From Calditrichota bacterium (GTDB taxonomy: Bacteria; Zhuqueibacterota; JdFR-76; BMS3Abin05), in assembly GCA_013151735.1 (NCBI GenBank), contig JAADHR010000212.1, positions 1 through 38,470 of the forward strand: a stretch of 38,470 nt of DNA, read 5' to 3'. Each line of letters begins with the position of its first letter. The first letter of the stretch is position 1. The position numbers and the translations under genes are program-made. Below, piece by piece: positions 17,494 through 25,901 of this stretch. The notes under the pieces were generated by a model. It was given only the letters and a program-made list of their open reading frames with translations. It did not search any database and had not been told where the DNA came from.

Positions 17494-20400
17494 CTATTTT
17501 ATCACGGCAAACTTGCCAATTTTTTCACCGATTGCCTTACCCGATGCATCCCGGGCTTCGATGTGGTAAATATAAACCCCGTAGGCGATATCCAGATTAT
17601 CTTTTGTCAGCATATTCCAAATCGCCGTGCCATCGTAAATGGATGAATTGTGTTCAAGGGTTGCCACCAAATCGCCGCGAACCGTGTAGATTCGAATAGT
17701 TGCCTGCGGAGGCAGATGCGTAAAATGCAACTCACGGGGTCCGCGTCCACTGGAGTAGGGATTGGGTGGTTCCCAGGTCGCCCCCACAATATAGGGATTG
17801 GGCACCACTTTTATTCGATCCAGAGACGAATCCGTTGCAGCCACCCGATAATTCACCTTGGGTGCCTGCGAGGTCAGCACAAAGGAGTCGCCGGGTTGAA
17901 ACGGCTTGCTGGTCCGAATTCGAAGCGTATCGCCGGTTCCCGGAAGATGAGCGGTACTGTCATTTCCCGTAATCGAAAGCGACCAGGTAATAAATGTGGT
18001 ATCCGGTTTTTGTTCAAAGAAAACCACATTATCCAGATTCGAAAAATAGCCCGCCGGAATAAATGAAGGCCGGAAGGGATTGTCGATAAATGCGTAGTGC
18101 AATGTATCGCCCGTATTGGGATCCAGTGCAATAAAATTCGTGGGTTGGGACGGAATCTGTATGGGTACGCCATTCTGATAAACCGTTAAGGGATCCGATT
18201 TTCCAATAAGATCGTCCGAAAAAATAAGCTCGTAATCCCGGGGATAATCCACGCCTCTGGGTTGAATTCCCGAAAACTCAAACGGCGCAAACGTAACCAC
18301 GTATGCGGTATCCGGGTAGGGAAACCACCCGGAGTACTTCTTGATTTTCCGAATCTTCCAGCTATTTTTTACGGTAAGCTGAAATCCGTCGAAAAAGTCC
18401 CTGCCTTCCAGATCCCGGGTTCGATCAATGATGGTATCGCCGTCGGTGCTTACCACCAGAAAGGGTACATTCAGCAGGGTATCCGGCTTGGTGGGATCCG
18501 TTATGTTAATAACAGCATAATTTGACGCCTTTGGCACCACACCACTGCTTTTTCCGATAAAAACAATTTTGTAGGTGTTATCATTCTTCAGGCGCGTCGG
18601 ATCGATTACTTTAACGTACACATGCCCCGTTCCCTTGGTTCCCGGCGAGGGCGTCAATTCCTTTTCATCGGCTGACGGCCCTTCGTAGCCTGCAACGGGC
18701 GCTTCCGGACGAACAACCGCCACATTCGTTCCCTTGGATTCTACCAGACCGGAAGCCCCAATCACAATTGATTTGGAGGTTTCCGTGGGAGGAATCCCAT
18801 TTTCCGGATCGCCGTGATCGTAGGCCGTGACCGCATAATAATAGGTAAAGCCATTCTTGGCCGTTGTATCCACAAAGGAGTGACGAAGTCCCGTATTTTT
18901 ACCCAGAAAAAACTCCACGCCGTTCACCGGGACCTGTGCGAATCCCTGGTACGCATCCACCAGATCGAATTGCGCCATGGGTTTTAGATAGGTTTTCGAG
19001 CCGTAACCGTCCGTAATCGCAATCGGATCGTTAAAGCTGGGATCGGAGGACCGGTAAATCCGGTAACCCTCAAAATCGTAACCGGAGATGGGGTCTTTGG
19101 AAATTTCCGCTTTATCATCCCAATAAAGGGTGACTTTATTGTCGCCCGGAACAGCCGTTAATGTGGGAATGTACGGGGCCTTGGCAAAATTGTAGTTGTT
19201 GGCGTAAGCCTCTTTCACCCATTTGGTATTCCGAAGCAGTTCGTCGTGGTTCCAGCCAAAAACCATTGCCATGGAAAACCGCTCGATCTGCTGGGGTTTG
19301 ATGGGAAAATAACCGGACGCAAACATGAAATCCGCATCCGCATTTTGTAAGGCCGCATTCAAATAGCCCGGTGTTGAATATTTCCAGATCTTCTCGTCAT
19401 CACTCAGAGGCACAAAACTAAAGGGCTTGAAATTGAAGAAGCTCGTCAGTCCGATCATATCCGATTCGTTGATATCGGTTTTATCGATGTGCGGTTCGCC
19501 CGGTTCATGAGTGTCCACCAGTACGCCGTTGGGCCCGGGCTGCCATCCCGACGTGGGTTTTCCATCCCCTTCACCAAAATCACCCGTGTTGGGAACGCCA
19601 TCCAGTCCCACATCATCCGTCAGGGGATCCCAATTGCCGTCGTTGTCGATCCCGTCATCCCGGCGTTCATCAATCATGGGATTGTCCAACCCCTCCCCCG
19701 TAAAGTAATCCTTGTATTTTAATCCCACGTACAGGTAATTTTGCTGATAGGTTCCGGGAGCAATTTCAATTTTGCTGCCGTCATTTTCATCAATCAGACC
19801 GTTGAGATTATCATCAAAATTATTGTTTGGAATTTCCTCCAGCATTTGTCCGGGTTTAAAAACATGCTTCTTTCCCCCGAAAAGAATTACCAGACTGTCT
19901 TCCGGCATGGTTGTCACGGTTCGTTTGTAGGTTTTGTAATCGATGACGACAATCTGGTCGCCGGCGGCTACTGAAAAGGGATCAAACATGGCCGTTGTGA
20001 TGGTAGGCCCGGGGCCGTTCTTACCGTCGTCATCATTGTCGATTCCATCGTACGGGTTGCCGGGGCTCTCCAAAAAGGCATACCCGAGCCAGGCAACCGG
20101 TGTCCAGCCGGTGTCGCCGGTGTTGTCAAAATCCCAGGAATAGGCCAGATCGTTGTCCAGATCGTATGCGGCACAATCGTCACCGTAATCCCCGTTCCCT
20201 TTTTCGGAATGGCCAATCATATTTCCGATCATCATCCCAAAAACCATCTTATCGTAGGAGGTTGTACCGATGTTTTTAATATCGTACAGCCAGAAAAGGG
20301 CATCCTGAACCAGGGCATTGGACCACTGCATGCCGCGTGCCGTTACTTTCATTCCCAATCCGCGGCGCGTGGTATCCGTGGAATCGGGATAGAAGGCAAA

Positions 20401-20973
20401 TTCCCGATCATTGTAATCATCCATTACAAAATAGCTTTCCTGATCGGCGTTGAAGATATTCTTCCCGAAATAGCCGTCCCAGGAACCGGGCCATCCCGGA
20501 TCGGTGGGGTCGTCCATTTTATCGGGCCAGAAAGCCGGCCAAGACCACTTCAGCTGACTCATGGCCACGCTGTTGGAGTCGGGGTTGGTGTAGCCCGGCA
20601 GAGGCATCCAGGTGTACCATTCGCCACCCGGGCCCCGCTGTCCGGTTCGTGCACCTGCTTCGGGACCGTCCGGCGTAACCACAATGTGTTTGAGCGCACC
20701 GTGAACATCCCGAACTTCGGATCCCACGTAAAGACAGGCATCGCCCACATATGTGTGACCCGAGTTAATCGGAAACTCCACGCCATAATCGGACGGAGAA
20801 TTCGTTTTTCGCCCGATAAAACCGGTGTTATAAAAGGTTGTGCGGATCTGATTTCCGGAATGGACGCCCTTTTTTCGTTCCTTTAATTCGCCATGGGGTT
20901 TTTCCTGTGCCCACACCACAGCAGACCCTATCAAAAAGATACCAATGCATGCAAATCCCAACAATCGTTTCAT
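17494..20973 (-). CDS. Large secreted protein with fibronectin-type domain, Asp-rich loops and C-terminal sorting-like domain
   Basis: A 1159-residue exported protein of unknown activity. A signal peptide ends VVWAQ (about 1-23). Residues about 300-500 contain several Asp/Asn-rich loops (GIDNDDDGKNG, NNFDDNLNGLIDENDG, GIDNDGN) resembling calcium-binding repeats. A fibronectin type III-like stretch follows around residues 615-740 (VTLYWDDKAE, YRIYRSSD, YYYAVTAYDHGD). The C-terminus has VVPNPYIVGATWE, IRIYTVRGDLVATL and YGVYIYHIEARD, a sorting-like domain ending in KFAVIK. The start is 29 bases after the TonB receptor stop, so the two are probably co-transcribed. The pairing recalls receptor plus surface glycan-binding protein in polysaccharide loci, but it is not a SusD homologue as far as can be seen. 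Confidence 0.8.
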   Translation of the reverse strand: MKRLLGFACIGIFLIGSAVVWAQEKPHGELKERKKGVHSGNQIRTTFYNTGFIGRKTNSPSDYGVEFPINSGHTYVGDACLYVGSEVRDVHGALKHIVVTPDGPEAGARTGQRGPGGEWYTWMPLPGYTNPDSNSVAMSQLKWSWPAFWPDKMDDPTDPGWPGSWDGYFGKNIFNADQESYFVMDDYNDREFAFYPDSTDTTRRGLGMKVTARGMQWSNALVQDALFWLYDIKNIGTTSYDKMVFGMMIGNMIGHSEKGNGDYGDDCAAYDLDNDLAYSWDFDNTGDTGWTPVAWLGYAFLESPGNPYDGIDNDDDGKNGPGPTITTAMFDPFSVAAGDQIVVIDYKTYKRTVTTMPEDSLVILFGGKKHVFKPGQMLEEIPNNNFDDNLNGLIDENDGSKIEIAPGTYQQNYLYVGLKYKDYFTGEGLDNPMIDERRDDGIDNDGNWDPLTDDVGLDGVPNTGDFGEGDGKPTSGWQPGPNGVLVDTHEPGEPHIDKTDINESDMIGLTSFFNFKPFSFVPLSDDEKIWKYSTPGYLNAALQNADADFMFASGYFPIKPQQIERFSMAMVFGWNHDELLRNTKWVKEAYANNYNFAKAPYIPTLTAVPGDNKVTLYWDDKAEISKDPISGYDFEGYRIYRSSDPSFNDPIAITDGYGSKTYLKPMAQFDLVDAYQGFAQVPVNGVEFFLGKNTGLRHSFVDTTAKNGFTYYYAVTAYDHGDPENGIPPTETSKSIVIGASGLVESKGTNVAVVRPEAPVAGYEGPSADEKELTPSPGTKGTGHVYVKVIDPTRLKNDNTYKIVFIGKSSGVVPKASNYAVINITDPTKPDTLLNVPFLVVSTDGDTIIDRTRDLEGRDFFDGFQLTVKNSWKIRKIKKYSGWFPYPDTAYVVTFAPFEFSGIQPRGVDYPRDYELIFSDDLIGKSDPLTVYQNGVPIQIPSQPTNFIALDPNTGDTLHYAFIDNPFRPSFIPAGYFSNLDNVVFFEQKPDTTFITWSLSITGNDSTAHLPGTGDTLRIRTSKPFQPGDSFVLTSQAPKVNYRVAATDSSLDRIKVVPNPYIVGATWEPPNPYSSGRGPRELHFTHLPPQATIRIYTVRGDLVATLEHNSSIYDGTAIWNMLTKDNLDIAYGVYIYHIEARDASGKAIGEKIGKFAVIK

Positions 20974-21002
20974 AATTTCACTCTATTTTATGATTCTTCA
21001 GA

Positions 21003-23804
21003 TTAAAAACTAATCGCAACACCTAATTGAATTTTTCTCGGATGCGTGTACCAATCGGGATGGGTAAACACCTCTTTAATACTTCCCACCCGTTCAGGTG
21101 ATTTGGAAATGTACAACATTTCCGGTGTATAATTCGGCTTTCCCGTATCCGAATAGACATTCGTGGCATTCATCCGATCAAATAAATTGTAGATATTGGC
21201 AAACAGAGAAATGGTTTGACGGTTGATTGTAAAATTGCGATTCAAATAAAGATCGAATGTCAGAATATTGGGTTTTCTGGCGCTGTTGTCGCGCAACCCG
21301 GAAAACGCACTTGCCCCCACGATGGTCCCTTTCCGGAAGGTGGGCGTGTAGGGTAATCCGGTGTAAAACCGGCCCAAAAGGCTGACCCACCAGGTTTTAT
21401 CCCCAACGCCTATGTTGGCATTTAGCGTGTGGCGTTGATCCCAGTTCAGCGGAATCATCTGAAGACGCGGCGCCTTCTTGGCCCGAAGCTCATTAAAGGC
21501 ATCGTTCGGATTAGAATAGGTTCCTTCTGCAATCATAAAGGAATAGTCCACGGAAGCGGAAAAATGATTGGAATATCGTTTATCCAGCGAAATCGTAATG
21601 CCACGGACATTGGAGTAATCTTTGTTTTCATATTTGGAATACCAGACACCCGGGATGGCCACCTCAATGGGCGGGCTGGTTCCAACCCAGTCCCGAACAT
21701 CCCGATAAAAGAGGGTGGCGTCTATCACCACATTCTTGACGATCTCCTGCTGCAACCCGATCTCATATTGAACCGTCCGCTGCGCATCCAGATCGGGATT
21801 TCCGACAATGGTGCTTCCCGACGATTGCGTGACCTTATATCCGGGATTCGCGTACAGATATTCAAAAAGCGGCATCTGGAAAAAATGACCGTAGGAAAAG
21901 TGAATGACCCCGCGGTCGGTAATCGGATAGGCAATTGCCAGACGGGGACTGATTTGCATTTTCGGCTTCACATCTTTGTACCAGAAGCTCTCTCGTTCGG
22001 CCAGTGTATAGGGAATCAGAGCCGAATCGGGAACACCCGGTGCATAATTCTTATAGCGGTGTCGCGCCTTCGCCGGGAAATAAATATCCGGATCACTGGG
22101 GTCGGCAAGAATTTTCGCATCGGCAAAGAACATGTCATAGCGAAGGCCAATATTCATGATGATGCTTTTTAGTTCGATCTTATCCTGAGCATATACAGAA
22201 AACTCATAGGGATGATGGGTGTACACATCGTGGTAAGGCGTTGTCACACTGGGAACAGAGGGTTCAAAGGGACGAACTTCTTCATTGCCCACACGTTTCG
22301 GCTGAATACGGAACCAGTCATATTTCAATTCGTACCGCCGAAGTTCAAACCCCGACTTTACTTCATGTCTGGAGTTGACCTGACTGGTAATATCAAATTT
22401 GGCCACCCAATAGCCCGTGCTTCGCTTGAAATGATCCATCTGCGTACCTGCGCGTGCCAAACTATAGGACACCGGCGGATTCAGAGAATCGGGATGCACG
22501 TAGCCATGCGGATTCTTTGGGTTGATGTAATAAACGGTGGAATCTTTGGGGTCGCGGATGTAATCCGGTGTATCCAGTGGGTTTTTGTAAACGTAATGCT
22601 TGTATTCATGAAAAAAATTGGTCACACGAAGCGTGTAAAATGTGGAGGGTGAAAGCACGTGATCCAATGCAAACTGATGGGTCAAGCTGTTCTCAAACCG
22701 CTTGTAATCTCCCTCAGGATTGTATTTAAAATATTGATTGTAGTTTTTGAAATCGTGGCCGTTGAGAAATATTTGATAATTTAATTTGAGGGAAGGGGTT
22801 ATTTTAAAGGTTAATTTGGTTTGAATGATATACCGTTTGTCAAAATTCATGGGAACCCAGCTGCTATCTCCCGGCAACCCCTGCGGCAAATACACCCGCC
22901 TCCCGTAAAGCCAGCCATCATCGTAAAAATGGCGGCCCATTGTAAAAAACAACACTTTCTTTTTGGTGAATGGAACCGGCCCGCTGGCTGACGCCTGAAG
23001 GTTATGAATGCTGAGCGGATTAATATCCTCCAGATGGTTGAAGGTTTGCGTGTGTTTGGTCACGTAATCGCCAAGGTAGGACTTTACCTGCCCCTGATAG
23101 TGATCGGAACCTTCCTTTGTGACAATATTGACAATTCCCGACATCGCCTGACCATATTCCGCATTGAAGGTCCCGCTAATAACCTGCATCTCTTTGATGG
23201 AGCTGTTGTCCACCTGAATCCCAAGATCACCCGAATAGACGTCGGTTGCGGCCACACCGTCAATCCAGTAAGCCACTTCCCCGGAACGCCCGCCTCTGAT
23301 GTGAAGTCCGCCGTAACTATCCTTGACCAAACCCGCCTGAATCTGCAGCACATCGCTCAGTTCCTGCGCCGGGAGACTTTTAATCTGGTCGGCTCCAACA
23401 GCGGCCATCGAATACGTCATGTCTTTTTGTACCGCGGGACGCTCGGCGACAATGGTTACGGCCTTTGCAGCCTGTAATACGGTAGAACGCAGCTGGAAAT
23501 TAATTGTGGTGGTCTGATCAATATTAACTCTGACATTTTCTTTGCGGACAGGAACATAGCCAATCATCTGCGCCTTAACGGTGTACACACCCGGAGGGAT
23601 ATTCAGAATAAAATATTCCCCTTTTAAGTTCGTTGCCGCTCCCATGGTGGTACCTTCAATAATCACGTTGACACCCGGAAGGGGCTCTTTGGAATCGGCG
23701 TCTATGATTTTACCCGCAATTTTGCCGCGTGTACCCGCCCAGGAGAATTCCCCAATACCGAGCACTGCAATCATAACTGCCCAAACTATCAATCGTCTCT
23801 TCAT
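21003..23804 (-). CDS. TonB-dependent outer-membrane receptor with carboxypeptidase-regulatory-like N-domain
   Basis: A 933-residue outer-membrane transporter. A signal peptide ends FSWA (1-23). Residues about 26-112 form the carboxypeptidase-regulatory-like beta-sandwich (GKIAGKIIDADSKEPLPGVN and GVYTVKAQMIGY). The plug domain (about 125-245) contains SLPAQELSDVLQIQAG, LHIRGGRSGEVAYWIDGV and MSGIVNIVTKEG. The remainder is a 22-strand-type barrel ending in LGVAISF with terminal Phe. This architecture matches SusC-like and CirA-like receptors of FCB bacteria. It leads the block of secreted proteins and sugar-import genes, so oligosaccharide import is the best inference; the substrate could also be a metal chelate. 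A promoter candidate lies at 23898-23925. Confidence 0.93.
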   Translation of the reverse strand: MKRRLIVWAVMIAVLGIGEFSWAGTRGKIAGKIIDADSKEPLPGVNVIIEGTTMGAATNLKGEYFILNIPPGVYTVKAQMIGYVPVRKENVRVNIDQTTTINFQLRSTVLQAAKAVTIVAERPAVQKDMTYSMAAVGADQIKSLPAQELSDVLQIQAGLVKDSYGGLHIRGGRSGEVAYWIDGVAATDVYSGDLGIQVDNSSIKEMQVISGTFNAEYGQAMSGIVNIVTKEGSDHYQGQVKSYLGDYVTKHTQTFNHLEDINPLSIHNLQASASGPVPFTKKKVLFFTMGRHFYDDGWLYGRRVYLPQGLPGDSSWVPMNFDKRYIIQTKLTFKITPSLKLNYQIFLNGHDFKNYNQYFKYNPEGDYKRFENSLTHQFALDHVLSPSTFYTLRVTNFFHEYKHYVYKNPLDTPDYIRDPKDSTVYYINPKNPHGYVHPDSLNPPVSYSLARAGTQMDHFKRSTGYWVAKFDITSQVNSRHEVKSGFELRRYELKYDWFRIQPKRVGNEEVRPFEPSVPSVTTPYHDVYTHHPYEFSVYAQDKIELKSIIMNIGLRYDMFFADAKILADPSDPDIYFPAKARHRYKNYAPGVPDSALIPYTLAERESFWYKDVKPKMQISPRLAIAYPITDRGVIHFSYGHFFQMPLFEYLYANPGYKVTQSSGSTIVGNPDLDAQRTVQYEIGLQQEIVKNVVIDATLFYRDVRDWVGTSPPIEVAIPGVWYSKYENKDYSNVRGITISLDKRYSNHFSASVDYSFMIAEGTYSNPNDAFNELRAKKAPRLQMIPLNWDQRHTLNANIGVGDKTWWVSLLGRFYTGLPYTPTFRKGTIVGASAFSGLRDNSARKPNILTFDLYLNRNFTINRQTISLFANIYNLFDRMNATNVYSDTGKPNYTPEMLYISKSPERVGSIKEVFTHPDWYTHPRKIQLGVAISF

Positions 23805-23897
23805 AAATCATTCCTACATTTTTGAAATAGAATTTGGGGGGAAATCAAAAAAAGACAAGGAACAAAATTAGTCACTCATAATAGAGTTACAAATCCA

Positions 23898-23925
23898 ATT
23901 TAAGTATTATTAGGGAGTTTGTCAA
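23898..23925 (-). promoter_or_regulatory. Candidate promoter for the TonB receptor gene
   Basis: On the minus strand a consensus TTGACA (23925-23920) is followed after 16 bases by TTAAAT (23903-23898), about 95 bases before the receptor ATG. It is the only strong candidate in the 438-base gap. No operator-like palindrome overlaps it. Confidence 0.5.
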
Positions 23926-24044
23926 GGAAAAATTTGCGTGAGATTAATTTTTTTTAAGATTTTTGTGAGGAATGAATAAGACGAACGATTGCCTGCACAT
24001 TTTGGGGCCTATTTAAAGAGGCATGTTTTAACTTACACAGACTT

Positions 24045-24193
24045 AAACCGGGTGGCTAAGCGCCAACACGCGTCAAGTGAGCACGGACTACCTGCACCGC
24101 CGGTTCTCAAATGATTGTTCGTCCGCTGATCCCCCAAGTGACTCGGCGAAAGGCGGACAATATCGGAATGGCCAAAAGGCAGCCACCCGGTTT
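24045..24193. repeat. 149-base element bounded by perfect 13-base inverted repeats
   Basis: AAACCGGGTGGCT at 24045-24057 is matched by its exact reverse complement at 24181-24193. Inside, GTCCGC/GCGGAC and other short complementary pairs can extend the fold into a long imperfect hairpin with small bulges. It lies about 50 bases beyond the CoA-disulfide reductase stop, in a gap with no gene. It could be a small non-autonomous transposon, a structured RNA or an attC-like site. No clear target-site duplication flanks it and no integron core site was recognised. Confidence 0.55.
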
Positions 24194-24242
24194 TCTTTTA
24201 CCTGATGTTTTGACAACGGATGATTGGATCTCTCCGCAGCCT

Positions 24243-25613
24243 CTATTTTTTCAGAGCCTTCAGCCCGATATTGGCAGCAATGAGCACGGGATCCCAAACC
24301 GGAGCAAACGGCGGTGCGTACGAGAGATCCAAACGGGAAATCTGCTCCACCGTATTTCTATTGTACAGGGCAGTCGCAAAAATATCAATTCGTTTTGAAA
24401 CACCCTGTTGTCCCACCATCATGGCACCCAAAAGCCGCCCGTCATCCTTGTTCATCACCAGTTTAATCGTGATCGGCGAAGCCCCGGGATAATAACCCGC
24501 GCAGCATCGATCGGTGATGGTGGCCGTGACAAAATTAAAGCCTTCCCTTTCTGCTTCAGCAGAGCTCAAGCCGGTGCGGGCTACTTCCAGGTTAAACGTC
24601 TTAAAAACGGCTGTGCCCACAATTCCCCCGAAAACACCGTGTCCGCCCGCGGCATTTTCTCCGGCTACCCTCCCCTGCTTGTTGGCCGTAGGGCCAAGGG
24701 GAATGTAGGCCGGTTTTCCCGTAACCAGATGCCTTGCTTCGGCGCAATCGCCTCCGGCATAAATATCTTCCACACTGGTTTCCTGTTTTTCATTGACGGC
24801 GATTGCCCCCGTCGGTCCTAACCGAATACCGGCAGCCTCGGCAAATTTCACGTGGGGTTTGATGCCCGTGGCAACCAGTACCAAATCCGCTTCAAAACGG
24901 GAGCCATCCTCCAAAACCACGGCTTTTACCTCACCCGCACCATTGCCTTCGAATGCACGAACCGTTTGGTTCTTAAAAAGTTTGGCCTTGTTTCGTTCTA
25001 ATTCGGCTTCAACGACGTCGTTAATTTCCGCATCCATTGTTCCCAAAATTGAGGGCAGTTTTTCAATAATCGTCACATCCAGGCCGCGCGTGTGAAAAGC
25101 CTCGGCCATCTCCAACCCGATGTATCCAGCCCCGATAATGACGGCCTTTTTGGGAACTCCCGTGTTAATGTACGATTTGAGAGCCACGCCGTCGTTCAAC
25201 GTCCGAAGCACGTACACGTGTTTTAGGTCGATACCCGGAATAGGCGGCCGGGCGGCTCCGGCTCCGGTAGCCACCACCAACTTATCGTAATCAAAGGTTA
25301 CTTCTTCGTGTGTCTCATGATTAACGGCTTTCACCCTTTTTGCCTGAGGATTAATTTCCACGGCCTCATGGAAAAGGCGCACGTCGATTCCCCGCTTTTC
25401 ACGGGCTACTTTGGGTGGAATAATAATCAGCTTGTTGTGATCTTTAATCATATCTGAAATGTAGTAAGGTAATCCGCAGGAACCGTAGGAAATATATTCC
25501 GTCTTTTCCAGAACAATCACGTCCATTTCCGGCTTCCGGCGTTTGGCCCGGCTGGCGGCGCTCATTCCGGCCGCCACGCCCCCGATAATGAGTAAGCGCT
25601 CTTTCTTTGCCAC
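24243..25613 (-). CDS. cdr: CoA-disulfide reductase / NAD(P)H-dependent FAD oxidoreductase
   Basis: Cytoplasmic flavoprotein disulfide reductase that uses NAD(P)H to reduce CoA disulfide, or in some relatives polysulfide or oxygen. It has 456 residues, a normal length for the family without a rhodanese extension. Motifs are the FAD-binding GGVAAGMSAASRAKR (11-25), the single active-site cysteine in SYGSCGLPYY (Cys46), the NAD-binding VIIGAGYIGLEMAEAF (about 158-173), the second FAD motif DIYAGGDCAEA, and the C-terminal YYPGA and LSYAPPFAPVWDPV with the tyrosines typical of CoA-disulfide reductase. The start is GTG 25613, with AGGAGG 5 bases upstream. It is monocistronic and divergent from the GH3 gene. 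Family functions overlap, so NADH oxidase or persulfide reductase is possible. Confidence 0.9.
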   Translation of the reverse strand: MAKKERLLIIGGVAAGMSAASRAKRRKPEMDVIVLEKTEYISYGSCGLPYYISDMIKDHNKLIIIPPKVAREKRGIDVRLFHEAVEINPQAKRVKAVNHETHEEVTFDYDKLVVATGAGAARPPIPGIDLKHVYVLRTLNDGVALKSYINTGVPKKAVIIGAGYIGLEMAEAFHTRGLDVTIIEKLPSILGTMDAEINDVVEAELERNKAKLFKNQTVRAFEGNGAGEVKAVVLEDGSRFEADLVLVATGIKPHVKFAEAAGIRLGPTGAIAVNEKQETSVEDIYAGGDCAEARHLVTGKPAYIPLGPTANKQGRVAGENAAGGHGVFGGIVGTAVFKTFNLEVARTGLSSAEAEREGFNFVTATITDRCCAGYYPGASPITIKLVMNKDDGRLLGAMMVGQQGVSKRIDIFATALYNRNTVEQISRLDLSYAPPFAPVWDPVLIAANIGLKALKK

Positions 25614-25901
25614 ATTGTCCTCCTTTGTTCAAAACGGTTGTTGATGAACTCGCCCTGCCTTAATTTTAAAATATAGCCCATTCCCCCCAAAAAAACAAGG
25701 TGAAATCCATTTCACAAGCGCAGCCTTTAAAACGCGGAATAACCGGTCGATTTTTCCAGGAGCGGCTCTTTCCCCCGTGTCCCATTTCAGTCCGTAGTCA
25801 AATCAAAAAATCCAAAAAATTCCTTTGATTTTTCAACACAAATGATTATTTTTTGATCGAGCAGATATCTCCCAACACCCTACAATTTGGAGGTTCCACT
25901 A

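Noticed and set aside
20209..22172. Two long plus-strand frames (225 codons at 20209-20886 and 247 codons at 21429-22172)
   Set aside because: They are antisense to the secreted Fn3-type protein and the TonB receptor. They have no ribosome-binding site and no domain.
24045..24193. Integron attC site
   Set aside because: The bulged hairpin shape is suggestive, but no convincing RYYYAAC/GTTRRRY core pair and no integrase or cassette array is visible, so it is reported only as an inverted-repeat element.
24088..24398. Short frames on both strands across the inverted-repeat element and the CoA-disulfide reductase end
   Set aside because: They are short, overlap a well-supported gene or the hairpin, and lack ribosome-binding sites.
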